DNA of 64,000 nucleotides from Cenococcum geophilum 1.58 (lineage: Eukaryota > Ascomycota > Dothideomycetes > Gloniales > Gloniaceae): the NCBI GenBank assembly GCA_001692895.1, contig KV748204.1, forward strand, positions 1,578,771-1,642,770, given 5' to 3'. The number at the start of each line of letters is the position of its first letter. Position 1 is the stretch's first letter. Under the pieces are notes generated by a model, which was not told the DNA's origin, ran no database searches, and worked only from the letters and a program-made list of their open reading frames with translations. Position numbers and translations under genes: made by a program. Of this stretch, positions 10,805 to 23,900 are shown piece by piece.

Positions 10805-11620
10805 TATGAAAACCTTTCAATCAGAGCATTGGTATGTTGCTGTGATACTCGTATGTAGTTGAAAAACTGATGTAGTCAATGCTGTAGTGAAATGCTCAAC
10901 TAAACACTTGCACTTGCATGACAGTATCATGCCTGATTACTCTCCTAGCTGGTGATATCCTTCCTTTTGTAATTGGTAAATTGACCATTTCCGCGGATTT
11001 ACAAATATGACGCGAGTATAGTTTGGCTTAGTAAAGTGCAGGCCCCTCACCTGTACGACCACAACTTCTCGCTGACCAACGGAGGCTCATCATCGTCCTG
11101 TGGACTTATACCGTTCTCAGTACATCACTGCGATTGTCCAAATTGAGCTGGACGATACTGTCATCAATCCAGGTTACATCCATAGTTGTTTCGCTTGGCG
11201 CCAGTTTTGCACTGGAGCCCCTGCAGAAGCGCTGCACTGACTAACACTACGTGAAACAAAATAGCTGGATCCTAGGACTTAATAGCTGAGAGTGGGCGGT
11301 AACCTTCAGGAATGACTTAACCGGAAATCTAAGCCCTCAATATCTATTGGAAGAAAATTCTTCAAGATATTCAGCCCTGTTGGTTTCGGCACTGGGGCCA
11401 GTTTCATAGCTAGGGCAACAAGTTCACTATCTTGTTGAGATTATATTTATAATTCGCTGTGCTACTTACAGTTTCATCAGCTTAAGATATATGATATTTT
11501 AAACATTGACTCTGTCCTTTATATTCGTCGCTAGAACTTTTTTTATATTCTTGTTCTTCGAAAGGCTCTTTCACCAATTATCTTAATCTTTATCCTCAGG
11601 AGATCACCTCACTCCTAGAA
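10805..11620. other. intergenic
   Basis: 816 bp upstream of both the hydrolase (-) and the pseudogene (+). It becomes AT-rich from about 11420. No gene, RNA or repeat could be recognised. Confidence 0.4.
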
Positions 11621-13335
11621 ATGTTTTCTAAATTTCCTAGGGCAAAGCCCAAATTCAGACTTAGTAATATCTATTGGAGGGTTCCCACATTAGTGATATG
11701 CTGCTTCATTACTGGTAATGCGCTCTTGCTCATCCTTTCTTTTACAACCACATGGATAAGCATATTGTTAACGACGCCTCTCAACAATAATGGGTTACTA
11801 GGGCTGGAACTGCGGCTGCATTCATTGTTAAATTGTCTCTAGCAACTGCGCCTAGTGTTGCTTATACATAGTGGTTATGGTTTTAGTTGAGGATAGACAC
11901 CCCGAAAGTAGAACGTCTCGATACCATGTTTTCGGTGCTTGGGAATTTACTAATCTTCGATTCTGGCTGCACCATCCTCTGCTGGCTTTACTGGCAGCAG
12001 TGACATGGTGAGTTCACTAAAAGCCATCATTTCACTAGCTACTCTTGCTTATAGATTGGTAGGCTTCTTCCCTGTCGGCGATTGTCACTCCTGGGACGAT
12101 AGTGGTGCAGCCATCGATCATTACCAATAAGCAGCTGCTCATTATCACTCAACGCGACTTTATCTCTGGAATGTACAGTACCATGATCCTGATAACAACA
12201 CCACCACGTTTGGTGGGGCTTCATCCAGTACGACGCCAGCAGACCTCCCTAGTTTAATTCAAGGGGTAATAACTCCTGTCTCCCGACAGACCTCCGATGC
12301 TAACGTCAGTTATACATTAAGATTTGAAGGACCTGCTGTGTCTTGTTCCAGAGCAGACAATACAACCGAACAGTATGTTAACCGTGCGTTTGAGGAGTAC
12401 GAGAATTCAACCCAATCATTGGTAGCCTTTGCAGGATTTACCCCCCAATTAGGGTTTGGTCCTGGAATGAACGGCTCCTTCGGTAAAGCCGGAGTCCTTA
12501 GCGTCGACAATGACCTCAACAACATGTACAATATGCTTGACATGTTCTCCACGGACGCTTCCAAGTTTTACATGCGTGTTCATCTAGCTCTTATTTCATG
12601 CGCTTTCTGTAATGCGTCATACCTTGTCTACTTTGATTTATCGAGTAACGGTCAGCAGAATGTCACTGCGAACACTAAGTTTCTGAATTAGTTCACTGCC
12701 GGATTGAGAATCCCCGGCTTACCGTCGGACCGGCAGTTAACCAAACCATGAGCTACCAGTCCATCATGTACCAACTGGGCCTTAATATGCATGGTTACCA
12801 GAGTTACCCATCAAGAAATGCATCTCAGCCAGATTTTATAACGATGAATGCCCTAGTGGGGAGTCCGCAAATGAATTATTACGCCTTCAATGCATCGGGC
12901 CTCCAAACGCTCAAGTCTGGTGGAGAGTTGAGTGGGCGGTACGGAGCGCCCAATCCTTTTGACATCACAACCCGCGCAGCCCTATCCAATACAACTACCA
13001 ATGCCACCTACTCACCCTTCGTTAATCAATGCTCCTACGAACCAAGGGACCTCGCTATTGCAAGCGGTCTCAGCATTTTCTAGGCGGTCGTCTGCATGAT
13101 CCTCGGCGTGATCGCCATGGCTCAGAACCGTGGCTTATACACGAACAGGTTCCCCACAGTTGTTAGAGTAACAAGAGATCCGGAGCTTGATCGCCTGATC
13201 GAGGAGGGAGAAGATCGGATAGGAACAGATCCGTTGCTGGATATTGCGGAGGCGACGGTGAGATTTGGGGAGAGGGCTGGAGAAAATGCGGCGAAGGATG
13301 ACATAGCACAACGGGAATGGCCTGAATGGATTTGA
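11621..13335 (+). pseudogene. decayed multi-span fungal membrane protein gene
   Basis: A start (MFSKFPRAKPKFRL) followed by a hydrophobic span (VPTLVICCFITGNALLLILS) opens a protein that continues in pieces. About 11850-12000 reads ATAPSVAYT-stop-WLWF-stop-LRIDTPKVERLDTMFSVLGN. Next are IVTPGTIVVQPSIITNKQLLI (about 12085) and VAFAGFTPQLGFGPGMNGSF (about 12420). Then FLN-stop at 12691 is followed by a frame change into SYQSIMYQLGLNMHGYQSYP (12748). Finally GLSIF-stop-AVVCMILGVIAM (13083) runs on to PEWI-stop at 13335. At least four in-frame stops (mostly TAG where Gln or Trp is plausible) and one frameshift break it. The layout (N-terminal spans, large Asn-rich lumenal part with NTT/NAT sequons, last span, cytosolic tail) fits a fungal plasma-membrane protein of unknown function. 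It could be two genes, but homology runs through. Confidence 0.65.
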
Positions 13336-13550
13336 GGCATATAATTGTTGTAGACTCTTATGGGATCCTAGGAAATAATTTCAACTCGTTCATTGGAATT
13401 GGGATATTACATGTTTGTATGCGTGCTTCCATTCTAATAAACCTCTCTTATCGATAAGACTGAAATCTTGGCGCTCGATCTCTAACCAAAAATGGTTCTT
13501 CTGCACTCTTTACCGGAGTAACTGACTGCAAACTCCCCCTCTCCTCCACG

Positions 13551-15785
13551 ATGGCTCTCCCAGCAAAGCAAAAAGCGCGGAAATCGTGGCCCTCAAGGCC
13601 TGAAGCCACCATCAGTACGTTCTTCTTCGCCTTAATTCTTGCATCAGAGCTATAATGCTAACGTCTTGCAGCCGACTCGCGTTTCACCAATATCCAAACC
13701 GATCCGCGATTTCGCCTACCTTCTAAGAAAAACACACGCACCAAGCTCGACCAGCGCTTTGCGCACATCTTGCGTGATGACGACTTCTCGAAAAAAGCCA
13801 GCGTTGATCGTTATGGGCGGAAGGTTGAGAAGGGCGCCGGGAGGAAAGAGCTGGAGCGGTTTTACCGGGTAGAAGGCGAGGATGAGGATGGAAAAGAGGG
13901 GAATGAAGGAGACGAGGGCGGCGCTGTACAGGAGGAATTGAGGCGAATGGAGCGGAAGTATGACCCTGCGCGCGAAGGAGGCTTTTCATCGTCAGAAGAC
14001 GAGAGCACGAGCGAGTCAGATGAAGATGAGGACGAAGAAGAAGCAGAAATTGAAGAGGAAGCCGAATTAGCACGAGGGACAGACGTGCCCATGGGTGAGG
14101 TCTCGGCACGCCTCGCGGCGGTGAACCTTGACTGGGACAACATCCGTGCTGTGGACCTTATGGCTGTCGCATCGAGCTTCGCGTCAGCGGATGGGCGGAT
14201 ACTGAAAGTGACGGTTTACCCCAGCGAGTTTGGGCGTGAGCGACTAGAGAGGGAGGAGCTCGAGGGGCCTCCGAAGGAAATCTTTGCCGCGAACAAGACA
14301 GCCGATTTCGACGATGAGGGCACTCCCGAACCGTCTGATTCCGACTCTGACGCCGTTGATGAAGAAATCAAGAAAGATCTACTGAAGGAGAACAAAGGCG
14401 AGGAGTTCGACCCAACAGCCCTACGCACCTACCAACTCGACCGCCTACGTTACTACTATGCCATCCTGACCTGTTCCTCCGCTAGCGTAGCTAAATCCCT
14501 CTACGATGCCATGGACGGCCGCGAGTACCTCTCCTCGGCCAACTTCTTCGACCTCCGCTTCGTACCTGACGACGTGACTTTCGACGAGAGGCCGCGCGAC
14601 GAGTGCACGGTCATCCCCGACGCATACCGACCCAATGAGTTCGTCACAGACGCGCTAACCCACAGCAAAGTCAAACTGACCTGGGACGCTGACGACAACA
14701 CGCGAAAAGAGGTCCAGAAGCGCGCCTTCTCCCGGAAAGAGATCGACGAAAACGACCTCATGGCTTATGTCGGCAGCGACAGCTCCTCATCAGAAGAAGA
14801 GCCCGACGACGAACCCGAACGCTCGGCTCTCAAGCACGGCAACAGCAGCAGCAAGAAAGAGAAGGCCGACAAGGCGGTCGCGCTCCGCGCCGCGCTCGGC
14901 CTCTCTGCGGACCGACCGTCCAAGCCTAAGAAGCGCGAGCCCGGCGCCCCGGTCGGCGACATGCAAGTCACTTTCTCGGCCGGCCTGTCCGCCGCTGCGC
15001 CGCGTGGCTCGGTGTTCGAAAACGAGCCGATTACAGACGAAACGACGGTTGAGAAGTATGTGCGGAAGGAGAAAGAGCGGAAGGCGAAGAGGAAAGAGAA
15101 GGCGAAGGCGGCGCGGAATGCGGGAGACCCTGATGCAGGAGCTGCAGATGTTAAAGCGGGCGCTGGAGCGAATGAAAAAGGTGATGAGGGAGAAGGGAAA
15201 GATCCCTTCGATGATCCTTTCTTCGACGACCCTGCCACTGTCTCGCGCGACTTGGCTAAGGCTGCGCGCCGCGCTGAGAAGGCTAAGAAGCGTGAGGAAC
15301 ACGCGAAGGAGGAGGCTGCGTCCGCGGCGCAGCGGGCGGAGCTAGAGTTGCTGATGGTGGATGATGATGCAGTAGGTGGAGCGGGAATGCGGCATTTTGA
15401 CATGAATGAGGTTGCGAAGGTCGAGAAGGCCAAAAAGCGGAAAGGGAAGAAGAAAAGAGGGAAGAAGGGGGCAGGTGAAGAGGAGGTCGAAGAGAAGACT
15501 GATGGGTTTAAAATGGATGTTCAGGACCCCAGATTTGCGAGGCTGTTTGAGAGCTATGAATTTGCGATTGATCCGACGAATCCGAAATTCAAAGGGACAG
15601 AGGGTATGAAGGCACTGTTAGAGGAGGGAAGGAGGAAAAGGAAGGCTAGGAGGGATGATGGGGATAAGGAAGGCACACGGAGGAAGAGTAAGAAGATGAA
15701 AGATAATCTAGAGGAGGGCACGGCTGGAGACGACCTAAATAAGTTAGTAGAGAGGGTGAAGGGTAAGACGAGGGCAAGAAGTTAG
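13551..15785 (+). CDS. ESF1: pre-rRNA-processing protein ESF1
   Basis: Two exons (13551-13614, 13672-15785; 57-nt intron) encode 725 aa. This nucleolar protein is needed for 18S rRNA maturation in the small-subunit processome. The N-terminal signature after splicing is DSRFTNIQTDPRFRLP...TKLDQRF, then KASVDRYGRK. The centre has DWDNIRAVDLMAVASSF, VTVYPSEFGRERL and the RLRYYYAI / AKSLYDAMDGREY RRM-like part. The C-terminal NUC153-type motif is QDPRFARLFESYEFAIDPTN (about residues 637-660). Acidic (residues about 80-115) and Lys-rich stretches alternate, as expected of a nucleolar protein. The ORF at 13770 alone would lack the conserved N-terminus; the short first exon restores it. Confidence 0.95.
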
Positions 15786-16180
15786 AGGGCTGAAGTAATC
15801 CTGCTGGACTTTATAATTTAAAACTAATTAACGTACGACACAATGCCTTCAGTCAAGCATGTTGGCTTACACCGAAGCTATCCGCCAGCTCTTTTCTGCA
15901 TTTTTGATTGAGCAGGCGGAACTGCCTTTAGAGTCACGAGGCAATGTGGCTGGAAGAGCCGATCAAGGTTTCAGGGGACTGTTCTGAGAGTTTTAAGGCA
16001 TGTATTCTACGCTAGAATATCATATGTGATGACGCCTGGGGTGACCACGAAAAGGGAATCTTGTCTAGTGTCGATGTGTACATCAATGCTGTACACGGAG
16101 ACGCTCTCGTGGCGTTGGTTGCTCTGCAATAAGGATATATAGACTAAAAGGAAAAGGCTATCATGTTGACAGTTGTTCCA
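15786..16180. other. intergenic between convergent ESF1 and NDE1-like genes
   Basis: About 395 bp holding the two 3' ends. AATTTAAAACTAATTAA just after ESF1 is AT-rich, as fungal 3' UTRs often are. Nothing else recognised. Confidence 0.4.
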
Positions 16181-18424
16181 TCAAAAGTTCATCAAATCTG
16201 TAACGACCGTTAGCTTGTGCTCCATTTGCAATGCCTCAAAGATTAGACTTACCCCTTCCAAAAAGTGCTCTTTTACTCCAATCCATAGCCAACAGAATCC
16301 GGGTTCTTAGGCTCACGCTCTGCGCGAAATAGATACCCCGCCATAAGTACACTGCCAGCAGTCCTCCAGAAAAGTTCAGTCCGTTGATATCGAAGACGGC
16401 TGCATTACCTATATATGCCAGGCTTCCAAGATGGTGATACTCAAAGGCCTTGTAGCAGGCATCGTCAAGATCGCCATAGTCGACTTGGTTGAGCCGCATA
16501 CCCGGTGCCATCTGTGCCATTTTGTTGAATTTACGGCCCAGATACTGGCCTTGTTGATGCGCGCGCTGTGCTGTGGCGGGTAATGAAGTCAACTTGGAGT
16601 CAATCTGGAGTAAAAGTTCTCGTAATTCGCCAAAGTCGAGCGTGCCGCTTTGGTCCTTGTCGTACTGCTCGAAGAGCTTGTCTAGTCTTCGAAGATGGTC
16701 TGCAGCTTGCGGGAAGCGTGATTTGACACGTTTGGCAACACCTCGCCAGTCGGCAAATGAGATTTGCATTTCTTCCGGGTTTTTGCCTTTCTCCCAAGCC
16801 AGAGTACGAAGGAAAGTCACAATGTGATCAGAGACGTTATTTTGCACGGTGCTACAATCGCCGATAGCGTAGACATCTCCGAGGGGAGCGCCCATAAGAC
16901 GAAGGTGAGTGTCAGTTTCAAGAGCATGTTTGTTGTTCTGTCCATCCAATTTCGCAGCTAGACGTCGGCAGAAGTCCGTTTGTGAAACGCCGGTTGACCA
17001 TAGACAGAATCCCATTGGGAGCTCTTTGGTAACAATCTTCCCATTCTCATCTTTTTGAGAGAAAAGAATCTTGTCCGGTTGAACCTCTTTAACCCTTGAA
17101 TTTGTTAAAACTTCAACTTGATCATGTGCAAAACGTTGCTACAGCACGTATTAGTGAAGCTAAGATATTTCTAAACAATCGGATACTCACCTCGGCATAT
17201 CTGGAGAGGGCTTCATCATAAGTATTGAGAATGTGGCCCCTGCTTTGGATGACATGTACCGAGATTTCGCATCGGAGAATCTTCGGAAAATATTTCGCTA
17301 GATCTTCGTTGAGCATGTCATAGAGTTCAGCAGCGAACTCAACTCCAGTAGGACCACCGCCAGAGATGACAAAAGACAGCAACCTCCGCCGCTCCTCATC
17401 GGAAGTAGTTGGAAGACAGGCGCTTTCGAGATTGCGGATCACCGCGTTTCGTATCAACCTAGCATCACTGATGTCCTTAAGAAAATGGCAATTCTCAAGA
17501 CCTTTCACACCATGAGGGTTGGTCACAGAACCTGCAGCTGTCAGCTCCTCACTGGCAAATAAAGGACGTTTTCTGTATACCGACGCCTATGACAAGCTTA
17601 TCGTAGGGTAGATAGAAGTTCTCCTTCTCCCCAGTTGGTCCAATTGCAGATATTTCCACAAGCTTCTCAGAAAAGTCCACATCCTCAGCCATCCCTTTCA
17701 AGAAATGGCCATTTACTTTTGCCACTATCCTTCTGATCGGTTCTACTAACGATCTAAGCTCTAAAGTACCCACAGTGGCGGAAGGGAGCATAGGAGTGAA
17801 GAGGAAGTGGTTTGACGGTGAAACAACTGTGACGTGATAATCGTCCGGATGTAATTGTTTCAGAAGAGCCACACTCCCCCATCCTGTGCCTAGTATAACC
17901 AATTTTGGTTTATGTTTCTGGTTTTTCTTTGCTGCGCTATCGTCATCGTCCACTAAGTGCTCAGCAATCGGCAAATTCTTAGGTCCACCTCTCCTTGGAT
18001 GTAATGCGACTTCCGACACAGGTATATCTTCTTCAATTGAAGGTCCTTCCTTGTACGTACTAGCATCGTATATGAAGAAAGCGACTACGAGCCCGCCGCT
18101 AATGGCGACAAATAGCCCAAATGCCGCGAGGCCTTTATAGCAATATCGAAGGAAACGAGATTGAGGAGCTGGCAGAGGCCTTGTGGACGCGTATCGGGGG
18201 AGGAGTGGACGTTGGAAGCGCCACTTTATATGTGAGTGGAGTGCCAACGAAGAGGGGAGTTGAGTGCCCTTGTGGGTCGCTGAAGGCCGTCCATTACTGA
18301 ATGACGCTCGTATAGCTAGGTAAGGACTGAATGTGTGAGGTATCCTGGGGTTTATGAGCGGCGATCGTGTTGCGCTGCGGTTAAGTACGCGTGCTGAGCT
18401 CAACCCGGCCTGCCGTAGCAGCAT
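16181..18424 (-). CDS. NDE1: external alternative NADH dehydrogenase with EF-hand (NDE1-like)
   Basis: Four exons (18424-17581, 17531-17191, 17138-16253, 16197-16181) give 695 aa. It is a rotenone-insensitive type II NADH:ubiquinone oxidoreductase on the outer face of the inner mitochondrial membrane. An Arg/Ser-rich presequence (residues 1-90) and a span (about 98-118) precede the FAD-binding VILGTGWGS (176-184). The NADH-binding site is VISGGGPTG (336-344). An EF-hand loop, DKDQSGTLDFGE (about 555-566), is inserted before the last part, with the usual 1,3,5,12 acidic positions, so Ca2+ control is likely. YAIGDCST is the second FAD motif. The last exon is only 17 nt and changes the false end GKSNL into RDLMNF-stop, the membrane-anchoring tail. 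About 100 residues longer than EF-hand-free NDH-2s, as expected. Confidence 0.95.
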
Positions 18425-19110
18425 GTCGAGCTTCCGGAAGTGCCGCGCGCTTGATCTGGAGTCTGAGGGGAAAGATACGGGTCAATTGATAGAGGGGAAG
18501 GATGCGGTTGGCGCCCTTATATCATGGAGAGTGGTTAAAGAGTGTTTGCAGGAGGGTCGGACGCTTAGGAAGCAAAACTAACGTTTATTTCTTCGCAGCT
18601 AGATTGGCCCTGGTGAGTGACGTACTTTGACATTGGCGATCGATGCGGCAGGTCCACTTTCGCACCTCGCCGAATACCAAGAGCTAACTATCCGAACCGT
18701 CACCGCTTCCGTTCTTTAGTCAAGGCCTTGAATTAATGTCAGAACTTAGATGTGCGGTTGTAGCTTTAATTGCTTGCACCGTCCGAAACGTTCATGTGAG
18801 AGGTCATTCAATACTCTTATCTGACTGTGCAGATTGACGTTTGTTTTTCCTGCAGTGTAATATCGCTGTGCAATCATGGCAGGGTATGAACCACGCTGTC
18901 AACACCTGCATTGCTCTTCGCCTGTAATAAACCCAATACAGCTTGCTAGTCAGCATACCGTTCTACTACTTTGTTCATTTAATTACAAATCCTCATATTG
19001 CTACATTTTCATCCTATCCGAACTTGTTGTATCAAACTTGAAACTCCTTGAACAATAACAATGTCTGATATGGTGGTATGATACACGAGAACGTGATGCT
19101 GAAGCTGCTC
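18425..19110. other. intergenic, NDE1-like promoter and ALG2 3' flank
   Basis: 686 bp with no gene. A 60-codon plus ORF at 18876 has no protein character. Confidence 0.4.
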
Positions 19111-20655
19111 TTACGTGTAAACTGTGGTGCGCGATTTGCCTACCATGTAGAAGGCCAATGCTATTAATACCCCGAACAGACCTGCTCCTACAATCACTAC
19201 CATCATGCTTATCATGGGTACTCTTCCGGCATACATCATATTTTGCATCTCATTCTCGAATCTCTCTGCCATTTTCTCTTTAGAAAATTCCGCCTTGACT
19301 CTCTCCTGTCCCCGCATTCCCATCTCCTTCAGCCTCTCCTCTCCAGGCCCATCCTCCAAGGCTGCACGCATCACCTCCGTCCAGTCTTGAACCTTTCTGA
19401 CGTCTCTCAGCCAGCCGGTCTGGCCATCGATCACAGTCTCTGTTGGCCCGCCTTCGTTGGCTGCGAGCACAGGTATTCCTGCCATCATTGCCTCGAGAGG
19501 TACAATACCGAAGTGCTCGTGTAGAGGTGTATAGACAAGAAGACGTGATGTAGATAGGAGTATTGATTTGAAGGCACTCGGAACCGAGTGGAGGAAGATG
19601 ACAGCTATATCATCAGGGACTGAAAGAGCGCTAATGACTGTTTTCGCTGTGGCATGTTTGAGGTGCAGAGAAGATGCAAGGCCACAGAGTTCAGCATAGG
19701 TGGAAACATTTTCCTGAACCCGGGGGTCGTATCCGCCTTCGGAATAGAGATATTAGCGAGCTTTACTCAATATTACTCAATATAGCATATTTGTGAAATA
19801 TTTACCAGCTATCACCAGCCTTGTGCTCTTCCGCTCCTCCTGACTCAACCCTGCATATGCCCTTATAGCTAAGGCTACATCTTTTTTCTTTTCGAACCGA
19901 TTGATGCTCAGGAGCACTTTCTTCTTTTCCCAGAGTGGCTTAGCCTTTTCCACTTCCTCCGCTGCATTCGTGTCTACACAAGGGTATACCACTCTTGGTT
20001 CTCTGTATTTCAAGTTTGGAAATGCCTTCTCGAAAATGCTCTTCGTGAAGTTGCTGTTAACTACGATCGTATCGCTGCATCCTGTGCTCCAGCTCTCCAC
20101 CCAATCAAAAGGGCCTCTGTACAAAGTCTTCAACAAACCTCCTTTCTTTGCCAGAAGCTTGTCCGGGAAATGGCAATAGAATATTACCCGCGTGTTTGGC
20201 TGTAGTAGCTTGAGCAGCGGAACACTAGCACTGAGTTGATCTACGAAAAATACAGTAGGGCTCAGTTTCTGCAGCTCTGACGAGAGAAGTGCTATTTGAA
20301 GTACTAAGTGTATTTGCCTCAGAATCGCGCAAAGAATCGCGAGGCGGCCGAGTATGGTGGGGGGAACGATGGAATTGCCGTGTACGCGTACGTCGAGGGT
20401 TCCTTTGGTTTGAAAAGCGGAGTCTCAGCTACCTTCTTCAAAGCCATGAGTGATATGTTGTCGTGATGGTTCGACAAGGTGCTTACCATCGCGGGCCTCA
20501 TCGAAGCAGTGCCTTGGATCGCAGTAGGAGGTAAAAATGGTGACTTTATGTCCAAGGGTTTGAAGGCCTACGGCAGCATCTATGACAAGACGCTCCGCAC
20601 CACCGATGCCTAGGTCGGGGTGAAAGAAGACTATATTCTGGGGTTTCGAAGTCAT
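19111..20655 (-). CDS. ALG2: GDP-Man:Man1GlcNAc2-PP-dolichol alpha-1,3/1,6-mannosyltransferase ALG2
   Basis: Three exons (20655-20487, 20402-19806, 19736-19111) give 463 aa. It adds the second and third mannoses to the lipid-linked oligosaccharide on the cytosolic face of the ER. It begins MTSKPQNIVFFHPDLGIGGA, with the GGAERL nucleotide-sugar N-domain motif. FYCHFPDKLL and SINRFEKKKDVALAI are highly typical. The GT4 EX7E motif is EHFGIVPLE, followed by MAGIPVLAANEGGPTETV. A C-terminal hydrophobic span (ISMMVVIVGAGLFGVLIALA) lies close to the end. Introns are 84 and 69 nt. The start was chosen because upstream in-frame codons (FLKTTT) lack family similarity. Divergent from VPS15. Confidence 0.95.
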
Positions 20656-20960
20656 GGTTGTTGTTTTAAGGAAAGCTTGATACTGGTTCTCGAAAATGTG
20701 GTAATAATGATAGCGCAGGCGATTCGGCAGGTTTGCCGAGCGTGCCTTGATGACCGCTGCCTGCACATGACACTTACCTTCACCAAGACAAAACAAATGA
20801 TAATTCATTGCCATTCGAGGATTCATTATCAGGCTCAGGAAATTAACAACATCTCTCCCACCGCTGTAGGCACTAGAAGGGGTGCAAGAACGCAATATGA
20901 GGGCGTCGAGGCAGCAACATAACCGCTTTACTTGAGATATCATCACAACCGAAAGTCATC
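20656..20960. promoter_or_regulatory. shared divergent promoter ALG2 / VPS15
   Basis: Only 305 bp separate the two start codons, so both promoters lie here. No specific operator was identified. Confidence 0.6.
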
Positions 20961-23900
20961 ATGGGTCAAGGATACTCCCTTACAACGCTCTCTGCTGGCT
21001 CGGCTGGCATCGATGTCCCAGAGCTGGCTGATCTCACATACGAGAAGTCTCTCGGAAATGCGCGTTTCATGAAGTCCATCAGAGCACGACACAAAGACGG
21101 CCTCGTGGTTGCGAAGGTAGTTATGAAACCATATTCGAGCATGAAGCTTGACGAATATGTCCGGGTTCTTCTAAGTACAGCATCCGGTTCATTTTTAATT
21201 TGTGCTGGTTCTTGGGTTGCTGATTTGACGTCTAGACGAAAGAAAGGTACTTGCTGATGTTCCAAATGCTCTGGGATACCACCGCATCTTGGAAACGAGC
21301 ACAAATGGATATTTAGTCCGGCAATACATTCATAGTTCGTTATATGATCGCATGAGGTATGTTTTCAAATATTTGTCTTGAACTGCAGCTGATGCACACA
21401 GTACTCGGCCATTTCTCGAGGACATTGAGAAGAAATGGCTCTCGTTCCAACTACTATGTGCTGTCCGTGATTGTCATGCTCGGAACATATATCACGGTGA
21501 CATAAAGACGGAAAATTCATTAGTTACTTCCTGGAACTGGTTGTATCTATCAGACTTTTCTTCGTCGTTTAAACCTACTTATCTCCCAGAGGACAATCCT
21601 GCAGACTTTTCTTTTTATTTTGACACCTCTGGGCGTCGCACATGCTATTTGGCACCGGAGAGGTTTTTATCTGCTGGAGCACAGCCCGGAGAGACAGGTG
21701 TCACCTGGGCGATGGATATTTTCAGCGTTGGGTGTGTGATTGCGGAGTTATTCCTAGAAACCCCTATCTTCTCATTGAGCCAGCTGTTTAAATATCGCCA
21801 AGGTGAGTATGAGCCTGAACACACACACCTCAGCAAAATTCACGATAAAGATATTCGCGAAATGGTCTCCCACATGATCCAATTAGAGCCTGAGTCGAGA
21901 TATTCAGCGGACGAGTATTTAAACTTCTGGCGTCACAAAGCCTTCCCAGATTACTTCTACGGATTTCTTCAGCAGTACATGTACACCATTACGGATCCTA
22001 CCTCAGGTCGAAGACCAGTGACTGCAGGAACCGAGAACCTTGGAGAATCCGATGACCGGATTGAGAAGATCTATAACGACTTCGACAAGATCTCATACTT
22101 CTTGGGTCAGGAGAATGGAAAAGAGCCAAGCAGAGCACCCCAACCTACCTCCAAATTAGACAATGACCTCTTCCCACTTTTTATCAACATACCGAACTAC
22201 CAGCACCAAGCCTCGCCTACTTCAGGAAAATCGGTAGATGACGGAACTCTCATCTTCCTCACTATTGTTGTATCCTCCCTAAGGGGCACAGCTAGGGCAT
22301 CTGCTCGCATTCGCGCATGTGAACTATTGCTAGCCTTCGCGGAAAGAACCACAGATGAGGCAAAACTTGATCGTATTCTACCATACGTGATGACACTCTT
22401 GAACGATAAATCAGACCTAGTAAAGGTAACAGCACTTCGCACTTTGACTCAGCTTGTACGTATCCCTTTTCGTCCAACTTCACTTTATTTTCTTTATTTT
22501 TAGCAAACTTACTGTGAAACAGCTTGCTCTTGTCTCCGTTGTCTCGCCAATTAACGCATACATCTTCCCAGAATACATACTTCCAAGACTCCAGCCCTTC
22601 GCGCCTGGATCGCCGACGAAACCAAGTGCCCTGGTAAGAATGACATATGCCTCTTGTATGGCTACATTGGCCAGCACCGCATCTAGGTTCTTGGATATGA
22701 TGCAGGCACTACGTGCTGACGGGTCTTTACCCACCAGCGATCCTGAAGCTGAAGATGACAGTATGAGTCATTCTGTGTATCAAACTCTTTTTGATGTAGC
22801 TCGAGACGACCTTGTATCACAATTTGAAGTCCAGACTAAAGCCCTTTTGACAGACAGCGACTCGGCTGTCCGACGAGCTATGCTAGGATCTGTCTCGACT
22901 TTGTGTGTATTTTTTGGAAGCACTAAAGCGAACGACGTTATACTAAGCCATCTGAATACCTACCTCAATGACCGCGATTGGATGTTGAAATGCGCTTTCT
23001 TCGAGACTATCGTTGGTGTAGCAATATATGTTGGGGGTCCAAGTCTTGAAGAATTTATTCTGCCGTTAATGGTTCAGGCACTGACGGACCCGGAGGAGTT
23101 TGTTGTGGAAAGGGTCCTGAGATCGTTCTCATCTATGGCAGAGCTTGGTTTGTTCCAGCGATCCAAGACCTGGGAATTGGTTGATATCGTCGGACGCTTC
23201 ACAATGCATCCGAACATTTGGATTCGAGAAGCCGCCGCACATTTTATATCCTCTGCTGCAAAGTTTCTGTCGATTGCTGATACCCACAGCATTGTCCTTC
23301 CTCTCATCAAAACCTATCTTAAAGTGCTTCCTTCGGATCTTTCTGAATTGAGGCTTCTAGATTCGCTGAAGAAGCCATTACCAAGACTGATTTTAGATAT
23401 GGCTTCGACCTGGGCCATGAAATCTGAGAAAGGGCTGTTCTGGATACCAGCGAAGCAGCAACGAACCTTCTCTTTTGGATCTGCTGAAGATTCAATACTA
23501 ACAGTTTCTGCCAAAAACCTTGGGCCAAAAGCTCTCAGCCGATTGTCGAAGAATGAAGAGGATGACCAATGGCTCACTCGTCTGCGGAATGCTGGTATGG
23601 GCGTTGAAGATGAGTTTAAGCTTGTAGCTCTCAGAGAGTTCATTTGGCGGGTAGCTCACCGCAGACGAAAAGACGATCCCGATACGGTCCCCTCAAATTT
23701 CAACAACATCATTGCATTAAAAGACCTAGATATCATTCCTCAAACAGTTTTGTTTGATAATGATAAGGAGGTCTTTGAAAAAGCACAAGTCAAAGATGGG
23801 GAAACTTCAGCAAACGAGGAGAGGCAGCCCCGTACAATTGCTGACGCTTTGCTTGACGCGTCCACCTCTGAGGATGGTCACCTGTCTCATCGAAAGAGGC

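Noticed and set aside
14765-15433. Long minus-strand Ser/Ala-rich ORF
   Set aside because: Antisense shadow of ESF1's Lys/Glu-rich coding sequence.
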